This document shows positions 23,750 to 35,639 of a stretch of DNA of 64,000 nt, in pieces. Numbering within the stretch: position 1 is the first letter of the stretch; every line of letters starts with the position of its first letter. Location: NCBI GenBank assembly GCA_037576195.1, contig CM075103.1, positions 28,542,723 to 28,606,722 of the forward strand, written 5' to 3'. The stretch comes from Phytoseiulus persimilis (Eukaryota; Arthropoda; Arachnida; Mesostigmata; Phytoseiidae). Made by a program: the position numbers and the translations under genes. A model generated the notes under the pieces. That model saw nothing but the letters and a program-made list of their open reading frames with translations. It ran no database searches and had not been told where the DNA came from.

Positions 23750-24940
23750 TCACTTTAGAAGTTCCACGACACCTTGACACGTGTCGACATCGAAAACGAA
23801 CGAATTGTGGAATGGGACGCAATTCTGAGACGCAACTTTCACCACTTCCTGACCCAGAACGCCACCTACCGTGGCGGCGACGGGTCCTGGCTCGTGGCTC
23901 AAGATCTCGTCCAACAACTCGATCTCAAATCGCTCCTCAGGAGCCCCTAGCCTCTCGGCCACCTTTGGTAACAATTTCTCCAAATCAGCCCTCGTGGGTA
24001 TCGAGTCAACGGAATCCAGATAGAATTCCAAGAGTAAATATAGTTGCAAAACCACCTTGTTCGTGCGCTTCGTGAGGGCAGCTCCGGACTTCTTGTTGAC
24101 ATACTTGACATTGAGCAAATCTCTCATGGGAGGGTAGTTCCTGTTCATCTGCTCGTGCCTAACCTTCTTTCCATCTTTCACGTGGTTGACTACCTCGCCG
24201 ACGAAATCGAAACTCATGAGATCACTGACGAAGAATCCGAGACCGGACAGCACATGACCGAATATGAGTTTGACGTCGTTCTTGCGACAACGGTCGTTCA
24301 GGTCGAACAGCTTTTGCACTGGGATCATGTCGCACAGCACTAGCATGTCGAATTGTTTGAGGAAATCGGCGTCCTCCTTTTCCAGGATGTCGTCCTCCAG
24401 CGCATCGATTTTGACCATGGGATTCAATCGGCGCGCGTAAGTCAGAGATGCCGAAGCTCGGTTCTTGTCGAGGTCATCCGGCTTCACCTGATGATCGAGA
24501 GAATTTTGAACGATTGCTGTATTTGTTCTAGTTTGTCTAGTGCGCTCCTCGGTGGAGAATCGGGGATCTGAATCGATGAAAGCCAGTCTTTTGTGGTCAC
24601 TTACCATGAACTGAGATCTGAAGTCCTCTCTGGAAACTTTTTTGTTGTCCATCAGAGTCACTTGGGCCACTCCCGCCAGAATGACATTCTTCGCTACCTC
24701 GGCACCCAGGCCTGTCAGTCCTGGAATCGTTAGAAAACCAGAATCCTACGCATGTTCTTTGATACGGAGACCAGGAACCCGAGCAAAGTCAGCGGTAGCT
24801 GCACTCATACCTGCTACACAAACCCTGAATTTGTTCAGCCGTTTCTGAGCGTCCAAGCCCCAAAGCCGAATTTGCCGGTCATAGAGTCTTCTCTCCTCGT
24901 CTGTGAGGTCCCCCGCTGCTTCAGATGCGTGACGTTTCAT
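23750..24940 (-). CDS. SAE1: SUMO-activating enzyme subunit 1 (AOS1)
   Basis: Three minus-strand exons: 24940-24811, 24720-24605 and 24487-23750, encoding 327 aa, close to the usual SAE1 length of about 340. The start is the ATG at 24940, giving MKRHASEAAGDLTDEERRLY. The hallmark YDRQIRLWGLDAQKRL is followed by the nucleotide-fold motif GLTGLGAEVAKN, then DKNRASASLTYARRLNPMV, and near the end GPVAATVGGVLGQEVVK. There is no catalytic-cysteine domain, as expected for this half of the E1. It pairs with UBA2 to adenylate SUMO and load it onto UBC9. The 117-nt second intron is a multiple of three and open, so an intron-retaining frame exists, but splicing restores the QFM-VKP-DKNRA alignment of the family. 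The gene is tail-to-tail with UBAP1. Confidence 0.9.
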
Positions 24941-26298
24941 CCCGGTCCAGGCTGAGAAGAACGCTGATTCGAGGATTCGAATGAAGTCGAGTCGAATCCG
25001 AGTCCGCAATGGAAACCGGCTGTTATGATGTCCACCGCACTGGGACCCAAACAGAACAGCGGCGCACAGTGGCTTGCTCGTTCTCCCGCCATGAAGACCA
25101 AGGCCGTCTGCTCTCGCGTGGCGGCAAACTAGCTTGCTAAAGATCGAGCCTCATCTCCTTCTCCCATTCTCGAATCTCACGAGTCCGACAGGAATTTCGA
25201 TATAATTGAACACTCGATGTTCATGAGGAGGGTAGATAAGAATTCAACCGGAGGAGTCGACCTTGAGTTCGAAATATTATTCTCACGGTCAGTCTTCATA
25301 CGATCCGCGGTCGAACGACTGGGAACGTCCAACAACGCTGCGAGAACATCGGGTGAAATGATATTATCAATGATGGCATCGAGCGGTCATGAGCTTTCCG
25401 GCAATAATCCACATCCCGCGAGAGCGTGGTCTTCCGTGCAAGGAGGAATGTGACTGAGAAATTTGTTGTCGAGAAAAAAAGTTCATCTACCGGGGCTCGG
25501 AAAAGGAAATTTACGCGCAGGAAGGTGTATAGGTGCATCTTGGAGAGAGACTCGGAGGCATGTCGAGAAATCGCAACGCTGTCCAGCTACCTCAGGGACC
25601 GATCGAGTCCGATGCGCTGCACCACTTGCATAAAATCAGAGCGTTTAAGTGTTGATGATGATGATCTCTGCTGAATGAAAGGTTTCCGGGATCCCACAGT
25701 CCGACTGCGCGTCACTTCATTTTCAAGCTCTGCCATGGAAGTACATACGTGAGTATCGAGAATCAGACATGAGCTCATGCATGGGCTCGGAGGGTCTCGA
25801 GCATTCATTGAGGACGAAACAGAGATCTGGAACTCATCTCTCCATGATGACTCGAGCTTGGTGTCGCGCATCGTCTGGTATGGGGCTCCTTCAAAGAAAA
25901 AAAGAAGGTATCTGAGAAGTCAGGTAGCTGAAAGTGAAGCTTCTGGGTGGTAACTGGACCAAGCGATCATCATATACAAAAGCTCAAACTGGATGAGAAA
26001 AATGTCTCTGATGAGACAGAGCTCACCGGGGGTCCGTAACGGTACACATTCGGGTCGGAGACCCAGGGCCTGAAGACTAAAGCGAACGGTTCAATTATGG
26101 ATCTCGGCGTTCTTATGATATGTTTTGGATGGCAAACATCGATGCGCATCAGAAAGGATCCCACTCGAAACCGAGAAGTTCGGTGAGACCGAGAGATCTT
26201 CGGTGTTATAGGGAAGGAATCGGACAGGAGGGATTCCGATGTGGCACCACCACAGAAGCTAGTAGGAAGGGACTTGTTAGACGAGAGCAATTCTGAAG
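24941..26298. other. SAE1 upstream region, no other gene seen
   Basis: The first few hundred bases should include the SAE1 promoter, read leftward. The rest has short overlapping frames only. Confidence 0.35.
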
Positions 26299-26735
26299 AG
26301 GTGGTCGATCTAACCAAACTGGGGAGAGAATATGGCCTCGCATGCCGCTGAGCTCGGAAACGGCGATATGGGGCCAACGCGGTAAACCTCGCTCACAAGC
26401 TGTCCCAGGAGCGCCCATGACCAGAAGCAGAAATCGAGTCGTAGGAAAAAAATAGTGGCTGATGAGGTATGTATTGAGCTCAGACCCGTTGACACGTCCG
26501 GGCCATTCCAATCTGGGCATATGTCGATTTCCAGAGCAAGTCGTTTCCCTCTTGATTGAATGGGAACGAAAAAGCGTAAATGTTCACGAGGTCAGTGCCC
26601 ATTCGACAAACATCATTTTTGAGCGGTGCGATGGTTTCCATGGGAATCTCAGGATGCCTGTGGGTCAGACACAGAAAAATATCCCTCTGCTCGCTCTCGA
26701 GATTCGGGCGCTCTTCTGTGAGTCAATGAAGCACT
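26299..26735 (-). pseudogene. Possible gustatory-receptor-like fragment
   Basis: Two minus-strand frames look like the loop and TM6 of a GR. The first (about 26729 to 26500) follows a CTCACAG acceptor and contains LKNDVCRMGTDLVNIYAFSF, comparable in position with the VCEATCTIRQVN loop of the 6.3-7.2 kb copy. The second (about 26462 to 26310) follows a CATCAG acceptor and reads ATIFFLRLDFCFWSWALLGQ, then LVSEVYRVG. No donor joins them in the right phase, and no C-terminal segment follows, so it is either a broken copy or an accidental resemblance. It lies head-to-head with the IR-like gene at 26899. Confidence 0.27.
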
Positions 26736-26857
26736 CCGATTGATTGAATCCCACCTTCGTTTTCGAGGCCATCAGAGGAAATCTTTCCGCAGCGTCAAGA
26801 AAGGCCACTCTGAACTATCAGCGATCCCTGCGGAGGCATTGCATTCACCGAGAAGGC

Positions 26858-26873
26858 GCCACCATTCGCCGAG
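26858..26873 (+). promoter_or_regulatory. Conserved 16-bp leader block of IR-like gene 1
   Basis: GCCACCATTCGCCGAG occurs here and identically at 36852-36867. In each case it ends 25 nt before the start codon of one of the two IR-like paralogues, although the intervening bases differ. It may be a conserved 5' leader or promoter element, or simply residual duplication. Confidence 0.4.
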
Positions 26874-26898
26874 TATTGTTACAATACTATGTTCGACA

Positions 26899-28782
26899 AT
26901 GGGTGTCCTCCAAGAAGTTTGGCGCAAACGCAGGTGTCTCGGAGGCGGCGTTTGTTTCGCAGCGGCGATCCTCCTGTTTCTCAGAGATTTGAGCCACGGA
27001 AACTCGGAGACTGCGATTCCCGAGCCCAGAGACGAGGGCTTTCCGTCGTACAGCGGGCCCGAATCCAGCTATGAAGCATCCGAGAAGGAAGAGCGAATCG
27101 TCTCCACCGTGACGAGCGAACTCGAGAAGTCAGCGGGGGAAGACACTCAAATAGAGCTCGTGGATTGCCACTTGAGAAGCTGGTTCGGAACGTCGCAGCA
27201 CCCGGTCCTGACCAGGAGTGCACAGAATTTCGCCGAAGATGAGGGACTCGCTCACGGAGTCACGGTTCCGCGGAAGAGGAGAGTTGTTTTCCTGTGCTAC
27301 AATCGCACCGGAGTCTCCGCAGGTGATCTCGTGACGCACGCTATATTGATGCGTTCCAAGTTCCAGCGGCGCGCACACGCAGCTGACTTGTTAATTATGA
27401 TAACGAGGAACCCAAAATTGAGAAGTATCATCTCGGAGCAAATGCACACTTTTCGATTTCACATCAGAGAGGTGATCCATATGGATGCTTCATCCATGAC
27501 TGACCGACTGTCGCGACTCGAGTGTACCAAGCAGCGTCACGCCAGGATGTCTTTCGGGTTCACGATGAGCCTCCGGTATCTCGCGCGACCGCTCTCGATC
27601 GCTGAATGTCTCTCCGCTGGAGGTCGGATCGATGAGAGCGAAAAATGTTCCCAAGCGCCGTCGAAGCTTCAAGAACTCGAGAGGATGCGTTTCGTCAAGA
27701 AACCTCTTCCTCACGTCAGCATTTTCTCCAGCAGCAGCCTGTGCTTCAACTTTACCTTCATAATCTATGTCCGCGAGGCATATTCTGAGTGCTCGCCCAT
27801 GATCCCGCTCACCGTGGACAATGAGATGTCGGCCTACGCATTCGATAGGAGCGTCGCTACATCCGCATTGCGGGGAGTCGTGCTCAACAGGACTGTTCTG
27901 GGTATCATGGCCTTCCTTGGCTTTTCGGTGATGTTGTTGAGCGACGTTCCGTCGATGGAAGCGTTCTTCGCTCTCCTGTGCACGGTTTCGAGCTCCGGCG
28001 GATGCCCGGAGACACTCAAAAAGAGCGTGGCCTTCGCGGCTTTCGCGTGGATCCTCGGGAACCTGTTCTTCTCGCTCATTCTTGTCGATGATATGACTTC
28101 ACGTATCACCTCGCCCGACAACTCGAGGATCCCGCAGCTCCGAGAGTGCGCAACGAACAAACATGTTGCCCATTCCGACAGAGCCTACACCGCCCTCAAC
28201 ACATTCAGCTTCTTGCGTCACGTCGCGCACACTGAGTCGTTCGATGAGGGAAGAGAGCCAGTTATCTGCGCCTCAAAATTTGAGCTCGACAGAATACGTC
28301 GCTTTTTCGATTTCCGGAGCCTCTATCGCATACAGGTGGACGGTTCTGGACAAAAGTGGATCATGATACCACAGCCTGCAGAAGAGTTCGACTGCCCACC
28401 CAACAGCCCCCCAGCGAGATGCAGAGCTGTGATTTCCGTCCTAGATTATGCCGAGTGGAACGAATACGCTTCGATAGTGTCTCGGTTCGATCTCCTCAAG
28501 CATCCTCTACGGGAGATTCAAAAGTTCACGTTGACCTCGTCAGAAACCGCCATGGAGAGATGGCACGGGTGTTGCAAAGACAGGAGCAAGATCAGCGAAG
28601 GATTTTCGAGCTATCTCTCCATCTTTGAGCCCAAACCACCGGATGTGCAAAGATTTCAGGACGGGTTCCTCTTGCAATTCGTCGTGGTTGGCTCCTGCAT
28701 TGCGATGATCTGTTTCGTCGTAGAAGTCTCTATCCGATCCATGTCTTGTGCTCAACGACCCGGAGGAATGTCATTCCTGTGA
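26899..28782 (+). CDS. Divergent ionotropic-receptor-like protein 1
   Basis: Intronless gene of 627 aa. The frame is open further upstream, but the ATG at 26899 is chosen because the paralogue at 36893 begins with the matching MGxLxxxWRKR. Layout: N-terminal hydrophobic segment (14-28); a long extracellular-type region with conserved FLCYNRTGV (131-139); M1 (about 329-348); a pore-loop-like segment FFALLCTVSSSGG (356-368); M3 (about 376-399) with ILGNLFFSLILVDDMTSRIT, which resembles the M3 end of ionotropic receptors (the YTA-L-S-LT position); an S2-like region with HGCCKDR (556-562); and a final M4 (about 591-611) ending FVVEV. This is the order of iGluR/IR subunits, so a chemosensory ligand-gated cation channel subunit is inferred. 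No glutamate-binding residues are evident, as in most divergent IRs. A poly(A) signal AATAAA lies at 29076. Confidence 0.68.
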   Translation: MGVLQEVWRKRRCLGGGVCFAAAILLFLRDLSHGNSETAIPEPRDEGFPSYSGPESSYEASEKEERIVSTVTSELEKSAGEDTQIELVDCHLRSWFGTSQHPVLTRSAQNFAEDEGLAHGVTVPRKRRVVFLCYNRTGVSAGDLVTHAILMRSKFQRRAHAADLLIMITRNPKLRSIISEQMHTFRFHIREVIHMDASSMTDRLSRLECTKQRHARMSFGFTMSLRYLARPLSIAECLSAGGRIDESEKCSQAPSKLQELERMRFVKKPLPHVSIFSSSSLCFNFTFIIYVREAYSECSPMIPLTVDNEMSAYAFDRSVATSALRGVVLNRTVLGIMAFLGFSVMLLSDVPSMEAFFALLCTVSSSGGCPETLKKSVAFAAFAWILGNLFFSLILVDDMTSRITSPDNSRIPQLRECATNKHVAHSDRAYTALNTFSFLRHVAHTESFDEGREPVICASKFELDRIRRFFDFRSLYRIQVDGSGQKWIMIPQPAEEFDCPPNSPPARCRAVISVLDYAEWNEYASIVSRFDLLKHPLREIQKFTLTSSETAMERWHGCCKDRSKISEGFSSYLSIFEPKPPDVQRFQDGFLLQFVVVGSCIAMICFVVEVSIRSMSCAQRPGGMSFL

Positions 28783-30929
28783 GGGAGAGCGAGTGGCAGG
28801 GAGCATTCCCGAACGCGACTTCCCAAGAAGACCCAGTCGAGCATGGAAGCTCGCTCGACCCTTTCTCCCCACCCAATCATTGTTATCTCAGGTTATCCAT
28901 GCAAGCAGTCGACGCGACAGTGAATGATCCCGGAAATGAACTCCGAAACTACCAGTTGGATCGACATCAGTTGTTGGTGACGAGGCCCCAGAGGACAGAG
29001 GCCATCCACCAGCTCCTTCCGAAACTACTCCTTCACGCAGCTTCTCTGCATGGATTTCTAGGCTCATCCTTCATTAATAAACTCCCTGGCCAGCGCTCGG
29101 ATCAATACGGAACTTCTGGGTAAAATTGTAGGGAAATTCCCGATGGAAACGTTTTTCTTCCGCCCTTCGGTCCCCCATCGCCTTCTCCCGCTGAGCCTTT
29201 TTGCTTTTCCGGTTGCATGTCTCGCCGATTACAGGTCACTCGAACATTGGTGCACACGAGCTCAATGAGCGGTATGCGGAAATCGTAGATCCCCATGTAC
29301 TTCAACGATATATCTTGATAAAGATCACTTTCTCGCTCGCAACATTATTTCAAGTTTCGAGATGACTGCATCTCCGTTCAACAGAAAACGGGAACTCATA
29401 GTTTCAGATACCTCCGAACAATATGAGGGTTCAACAAAATCGTGCTTGAAGTTTCTCACGAGTTCACCTGGTTTCCACCACAACGATGGGGCATCGAAAA
29501 AGTGAACCGTGATGACTCAGGATGAGCCGCGCAGTTTTGACAAAAATTTATATCCTTCATTCTCTCCTAAATACAACCACGGGGCATGCTAAGGACAGTG
29601 TGAAAATCGAAAGACAAAGCACTCTTCCAGTGCTCAGTGCGGCCTACAATTTGGCTGCGGGAATTCTCCATCTATCCTCAGTGCTTCCGAGACGATTAGT
29701 GTCAGTTGAGCGGAGATGCAGCTCTTGCTGCGGTTGCTCAGTGGGTTCCGTTTTACTGTCAGAGGGTGAGTCGGCGTAACTCATGTCTTCGTGATTCTGG
29801 TCGCTTCCACTCCATGCGCCTCATCTGACAATGAGTTCTGTAATTTGAATGTGGAACCAAATATCTGGGATCCTGGGTAGTCCCATAAAACGCTTTCTCG
29901 GAAGTGCTGGCCGGTCAAGATTGCCTCAAGATAACTCCAACACAGATTCGGAAGAAATGTAGCGAATCTCCACAAGTCACACTGGTTACGACTGGGAATA
30001 ACTCTGATCTGACTCAGTGTTCCGGTGATGGTTCCGGCTCGACCTGTCGGGGGTCCCCAAACACCGGGTAAAGATGTAAGAATTGTACGAATTTCTGGTT
30101 CCTAATGGTTCCCGGTCATAATTGTGAAGATATACGAGGTTCGGTCTCTCAAAGAGTAAAGCCTTGTATTTTTAACAAAACCTCGAGCCTCTTCCGATAG
30201 ATCGGATATCTCTCCGTACCCCCGTTTCCAAGGCTTTGAGCGAAGATTGCATTCCAGCGATCGAGAATACATGCCTTGAAGCTATCAGCGATCGCTGTCG
30301 GGGGAGATTTCAATCAAGACGTGCCATCACTCACCAGGGATCACGACTACGAAGCGTTCCGGAACGGTAACCGTCAGCGGAGTCATCGACCAACACGATC
30401 GTCCTCGGAGTGGAAGAAGTTGACAACACTCTTTGGGAGAGTCTCTGCGTAGATGATCGATGAAGTAGATGAAGTTCCATCCAGGGTTGGGTCAGCAACT
30501 CCTTGGAGCACTCGCGGATCTAGAGATGAAGCGAATGCGCCAGATTGAGGAAGATATCTCGGCTGGAGGTATCGCCAAGGTCTTATCCGACGCCATCTAC
30601 GAGTACATTTGCATTGAAGAGTCCCATGTTGTTTCCGGCATCAATCTTACACCGAAACGCGCTTCATTCGGTTCGCTCCTCTGCCGAATGACCGGTTTCC
30701 TCTTCTGCGTCCGGTTTGACGAAGCGAGCTCTGATTAGACAGATACTAGCCGGCCTTCGGCCGACTACGCTGGCCGACCCGTCCCTTGCTTCGGGAGTCT
30801 ACTGCTGACAGACACACATTGCCTTAAATGTAGTGTCATGAGACCTTCGGGAGTGGCCACCGATTCTCGATAGGATTCTGACCTGGAATCGAGGCACTTT
30901 CCTTTCTCTTCACTTGGTCAGCATCATGG
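28783..30929. other. No gene seen
   Basis: This spacer is downstream of the first IR-like gene. It carries the AATAAA at 29076-29081 and otherwise only short frames. Degenerate copies of the 45-bp repeat begin near its right edge. Confidence 0.4.
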
Positions 30930-33900
30930 TTTTGAGAAGTATGGTCAGATTGGTGTCGTAATCACCCCTTCATATTCGGAGAAGCATGGTCAGATTGGTC
31001 CCGGAATCACCCCCCTGGTTTTGAAAAGTATAGTTAGATTTGTCTCGAGATCACCCTCCCAGAGTTGGAAAATGATGCTCAGATTGGTCCCGGAATCGCC
31101 CCTCCAGAGTTGGAGAAAGATGCTCAGATTGATCCCGGAATCGCCCCTCCAGAGTTGGAAAAAGATGCTCAGATTGGTCCCGGAATCAATCCTCCAGAGT
31201 TGGAAAGTAATCCTCAGATTGAACCCGGAATCACCCCTCCAGAGTTGGAAAGTAATGCTCAGATTGGTCTGGGAATCACCCCTCCAGAGTTGGAAAGTAA
31301 TGGTCAGATTGGTCTGAGAATCACCCCTCCAGAGTTGGAAAGTAATGGCCAGATTGGTCTCGGAATCACCCCTCCAGAGTTGGAAAGTGATGGCCAGATA
31401 GGTTCCGGAATCACCCCTACAGAGTTGGAAAGTAATGCTCAGATTGGTCTCGGAATCACTCCTCCAGAGTTGGAAACTAATGGTCAGATTGGTCTGAGAA
31501 TCACCCCTCCAGAGTTGGAAAGTAATGGCCAGATTGGTCTCGGAATCACCCCTCCAGAGTTGGAAAGTGATGGCCAGATAGGTTCCGGAATCACCCCTAC
31601 AGAGTTGGAAAGTAATGCTCAGATTGGTCTCAGAATCTCCCCTCCAGAGTTGGAAACTAATGGTCAGATTGCTCCCAGAATCACCCCTACAGAGTTGGGA
31701 AGTAATGCTCAGATTGGTCTCGGAATCACTCCTCCAGAGTTGGAAACTAATGGTCAGATTGCTCCCAGAATCACCCCTACAGAGTTGGAAAGTAATGCTC
31801 AGATTGGTCTCAGAATCACCCCTCCAGAGTTGGAAACTAATGGTCAGATTGCTCCCAGAATCACCCCTACAGAGTTGGAAAGTAATGCTCAGATTGGTCT
31901 CGGAATCACTCCTCCAGAGTTGGAAACTAATGGTCAGATTGCTCCCAGAATCACCCCTACAGAGTTGGGAAGTAATGCTCAGATTGGTCCCGGAATCACC
32001 CTTCTAGAGTTGGGAAGTAATGGTCAGATTGGTCCCGAAATCACCCCTCCAGAGTTGGAAAGTAATGGCCAGATTGGTCTCGGAATCACCCCTCCAGAGT
32101 TGGAAAGTGATGGCCAGATAGGTTCCGGAATCACCCCTACAGAGTTGTAAAGTAATGCTCAGATTGGTCTCAGAATCACCCCTCCAGAGTTGGAAACTAA
32201 TGGTCAGATTGCTCCCCGAATCACCCCTACAGAGTTGGAAAGTAATGCTCAGATTGGTCTCGGAATCACTCCTCCAGAGTTGGAAACTAATGGTCAGATT
32301 GCTCCCAGAATCACCCCTACAGAGTTGGGAAGTAATGCTCAGATTGGTCCCGGAATCACCCTTCTAGAGTTGGGAAGTAATGGTCAGATTGGTCCCGGAA
32401 TCACCCCTCCAGAGTTGGAAAGTAATGGCCAGATTGGTCTCGGAATCACCCCTCCAGAGTTGGAAAGTGATGGCCAGATAGGTTCCGGAATCACCCCTAC
32501 AGAGTTGGAAAGTAATGCTCAGATTGGTCTCAGAATCACCCCTCCAGAGTTGGAAAGTAATGGTCAGATTGGTCTCGGAATCACTCCTCCAGAGTTGGAA
32601 ACTAATGGTCAGATTGCTCCCAGAATCACCCCTCCAGAGTTGGGAAGTAATGCTCAGATTGGTCTCAGAATCACCCCTCCAGAGTTGGGAAGTAATGGCC
32701 AGATTGGTCTGAGAATCACCCCTCCAGAGTTGGAAAGTAATGGCCAGATTGGTCTCGGAATCACCCCTCCAGAGTTGGAAAGTGATGGCCAGATAGGTTC
32801 CGGAATCACCCCTACAGAGTTGGAAAGTAATGTCCAGATTGGTCTGAGAATCACCCCTCCAGAGTTGGAAAGTAATGGCCAGATTGGTCTCGGAATCACC
32901 CCTCCAGAGTTGGAAAGTAATGGCCAGATTGGTCTCGGAATCACCCCTCCAGAGTTGAAAACTAATGGTCAAATTGGCACCGGAATCACCCCTCCAGAGT
33001 TGGAAAGTAATGGCCAGATTGATACCGGAAACACCCCTCCAGAGTTGAAAACTAATGGTCAAATTGGCACCGGAATCACCCCTCCAGAGTTGGAAAGTAA
33101 TGGCCAGATTGATACCGGAATCACCCCTCCAGAGTTGAAAACTAATGGTCAAATTGGCACCGGAATCATCCCTCCAGAGTTGGAAAGTAATGGCCAGATT
33201 GGTCCCGGAATCACCCCTCCAGAGTTGGAAAGTAATGGCCAGATTGGTCTCGGAATCACCCCTCCAAAGTTGGAAAGTAATGTCCAGATTGGTCTCGCAA
33301 TCAGCCCTCCAGAGTTAGAAACTAAAGGCCAGATTGGTCTCGTATTTACCCCTCCAGAGTTGGAAACTAATGGTCAGATTGCTCCCAGAATCACCCCTAC
33401 AGAGTTGGGAAGTAATGCTCAGATTGGTCCCGGAATCACCCTTCTAGAGTTGGGAAGTAATGGTCAGATTGGTCCCGAAATCACCCCTCCAGAGTTGGAA
33501 AGTAATGGCCAGATTGGTCTCGGAATCACCCCTCCAGAGTTGGAAAGTGATGGCCAGATAGGTTCCGGAATCACCCCTACAGAGTTGGAAAGTAATGCTC
33601 AGATTGGTCTCAGAATCACCCCTCCAGAGTTGGAAAGTAATGGTCAGATTGGTCTCGGAATCACTCCTCCAGAGTTGGAAACTAATGGTCAGATTGCTCC
33701 CAGAATCACCCCTCCAGAGTTGGGAAGTAATGCTCAGATTGGTCTCAGAATCACCCCTCCAGAGTTGGGAAGTAATGGCCAGATTGGTCTGAGAATCACC
33801 CCTCCAGAGTTGGAAAGTAATGGCCAGATTGGTCTCGGAATCACCCCTCCAGAGTTGGAAAGTGATGGCCAGATAGGTTCCGGAATCACCCCTACAGAGT

Positions 33901-34530
33901 TGGAAAGTAATGTCCAGATTGGTCTGAGAATCACCCCTCCAGAGTTGGAAAGTAATGGCCAGATTGGTCTCGGAATCACCCCTCCAGAGTTGGAAAGTAA
34001 TGGCCAGATTGGTCTCGGAATCACCCCTCCAGAGTTGAAAACTAATGGTCAAATTGGCACCGGAATCACCCCTCCAGAGTTGGAAAGTGATGGCCAGATT
34101 GATACCGGAAACACCCCTCCAGAGTTGAAAACTAATGGTCAAATTGGCACCGGAATCACCCCTCCAGAGTTGGAAAGTAATGGCCAGATTGATACCGGAA
34201 TCACCCCTCCAGAGTTGAAAACTAATGGTCAAATTGGCACCGGAATCATCCCTCCAGAGTTGGAAAGTAATGGCCAGATTGGTCCCGGAATCACCCCTCC
34301 AGAGTTGGAAAGTAATGGCCAGATTGGTCTCGGAATCACCCCTCCAAAGTTGGAAAGTAATGTCCAGATTGGTCTCGCAATCAGCCCTCCAGAGTTAGAA
34401 ACTAAAGGCCAGATTGGTCTCGTATTTACCCCTCCAGAGTTGGAAACTAATGGCCAGATTGGTCTCGGAATCACCCCTCCAGAGTTGGGAAGTAATGGCC
34501 TTATTGGTCTCGAAATCACCCCTCCAGGAA
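30930..34530. repeat. 45-bp minisatellite, about 80 units, open in several frames
   Basis: This is a tandem array with a 45-bp unit (CCTCCAGAGTTGGAAAGTAA at its core, then TGGCCAGATTGGTCTCGGAA and TCACC). Units are degenerate from about 30930 to 31060 and then highly regular to about 34530. One plus frame encodes a 15-residue repeat, GITPPELESNGQIGL, over 31065-34592, interrupted by a single TAA at 32148-32150. Because 45 is divisible by three and the unit has few stops, another plus frame (LRLVSESPLQSWK) and two minus frames (ITFQLWRGDSE; PIWPLLSNSGGVI) are also open for long distances. Long ORFs here are therefore not evidence of coding. No signal peptide, flanking domain or good splice site was seen. 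I treat it as a satellite array, with a repetitive protein as the alternative. Confidence 0.85.
32281..34440. repeat. 1080-bp higher-order tandem duplication in the minisatellite
   Basis: The 24-unit segment at 32281-33360 is followed directly by a nearly identical copy at 33361-34440. By eye the copies differ at only a few positions, for example GGTCCCGGAA versus GGTCCCGAAA near 32398/33478 and AGTAA versus AGTGA near 33008/34088. The opening of the same block also occurs at 31921, eight units before 32281. This points to recent unequal exchange or to an assembly duplication. Confidence 0.75.
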
Positions 34531-35639
34531 TTTTTATGATAGATTTTTATGATAGATGTATAGGAGAGGAGGTGGGGAAGGATATCCGATGACAATGGGA
34601 TGAGTCTGGCTGGCGTCATAACGGGGCGGTGCACCTTATCGTCAGAATTTGGATGCGGGTGACAGTATGGAGGGGGTCAAAGTTGGGGTAAATCGCGAGG
34701 GGGGAAGGAGGGGAGGGGGAGGGGGGGAGGAGTGGGTGGCCTATGTCCTTCCCGGTGAGTCGCCCTACATTATGCAGTTTGTTCCAAGTCGATCCGATCA
34801 ATACCGGAGGAGCCTATTGAGGACAAACAAACAAACAAACAAACAAACAAACAAACAAACAAACAGACCCTGGATTTTTATATATATAGATGGACGTTCT
34901 TTTTATCACTTCTTGGAAGAACTCGATGAAGAATGATTGAGCTCCGCAAGTTAGGTCTGAAGGCACGGTCCATCATGTCCTTTTCGATTGGAACCCCAAT
35001 TCACCGTCTTCAGATTATCTTTCTATTTCTCTCCGTTCTCCGAGGAGAAAGACTCGAAAACGGATGAGCTCAGGGAACGGTGTCGCTTGGGACCAAACTG
35101 GACGGCAGACGAGCACCGTATGTCACAGGAGAATTGAAGCTCGAAATATCACACGTTCATCTTCAAACTCCCTTGAAACATGGAAGCCATACTCTATGCA
35201 ATAAATCACTGTCAGATATCTGAGCACACTAAGCTATGCAAGTGTACAGAAAGTCAGAGCTTCCACTCTAACAAGAGGTGAAGTCTCTGCTATTGGATGC
35301 GTGCAAAACTCCTGAGCGCTAAACTTCGACAGCTATTTACTCCGCTCCCAAATGTCGCAGGAAGATCATAAAGTACCCAAAATACGCGGAATCCAGTAAG
35401 CTTTCAGATGCTGGCGTTCTGATTCAATGAACCCCCGTGTTTCCTCTTCGGACTCATGAAGTCCGTTGAAAATCGAGCTGTTTCGTAAAAAAAAAAACGC
35501 GATTCGGCTGCTGCCAAGCGGAGGCATCGGCATCGGCCTCGGAAAATTCGATCCTTAGCCCTCTCCACCTTCATGTTGAGTGAATAGGAAAAATATGGGT
35601 GTTCTCAAAATATGCTTCCTCTCAACCCAAAGGCGAGCC
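34531..35639. other. No gene; purine-rich and microsatellite sequence
   Basis: This spacer holds a G-rich stretch (about 34690-34735), the AAAC microsatellite and otherwise no supportable coding sequence. Confidence 0.4.
34823..34865. repeat. (AAAC)n microsatellite
   Basis: About eleven uninterrupted copies of a four-base AAAC-type repeat. Confidence 0.9.

Noticed and set aside
32364..34232. Two 262-codon minus-strand ORFs with FQLWRGDSG repeats
   Set aside because: They are antisense frames of the 45-bp minisatellite; they arise twice because of the 1080-bp duplication.
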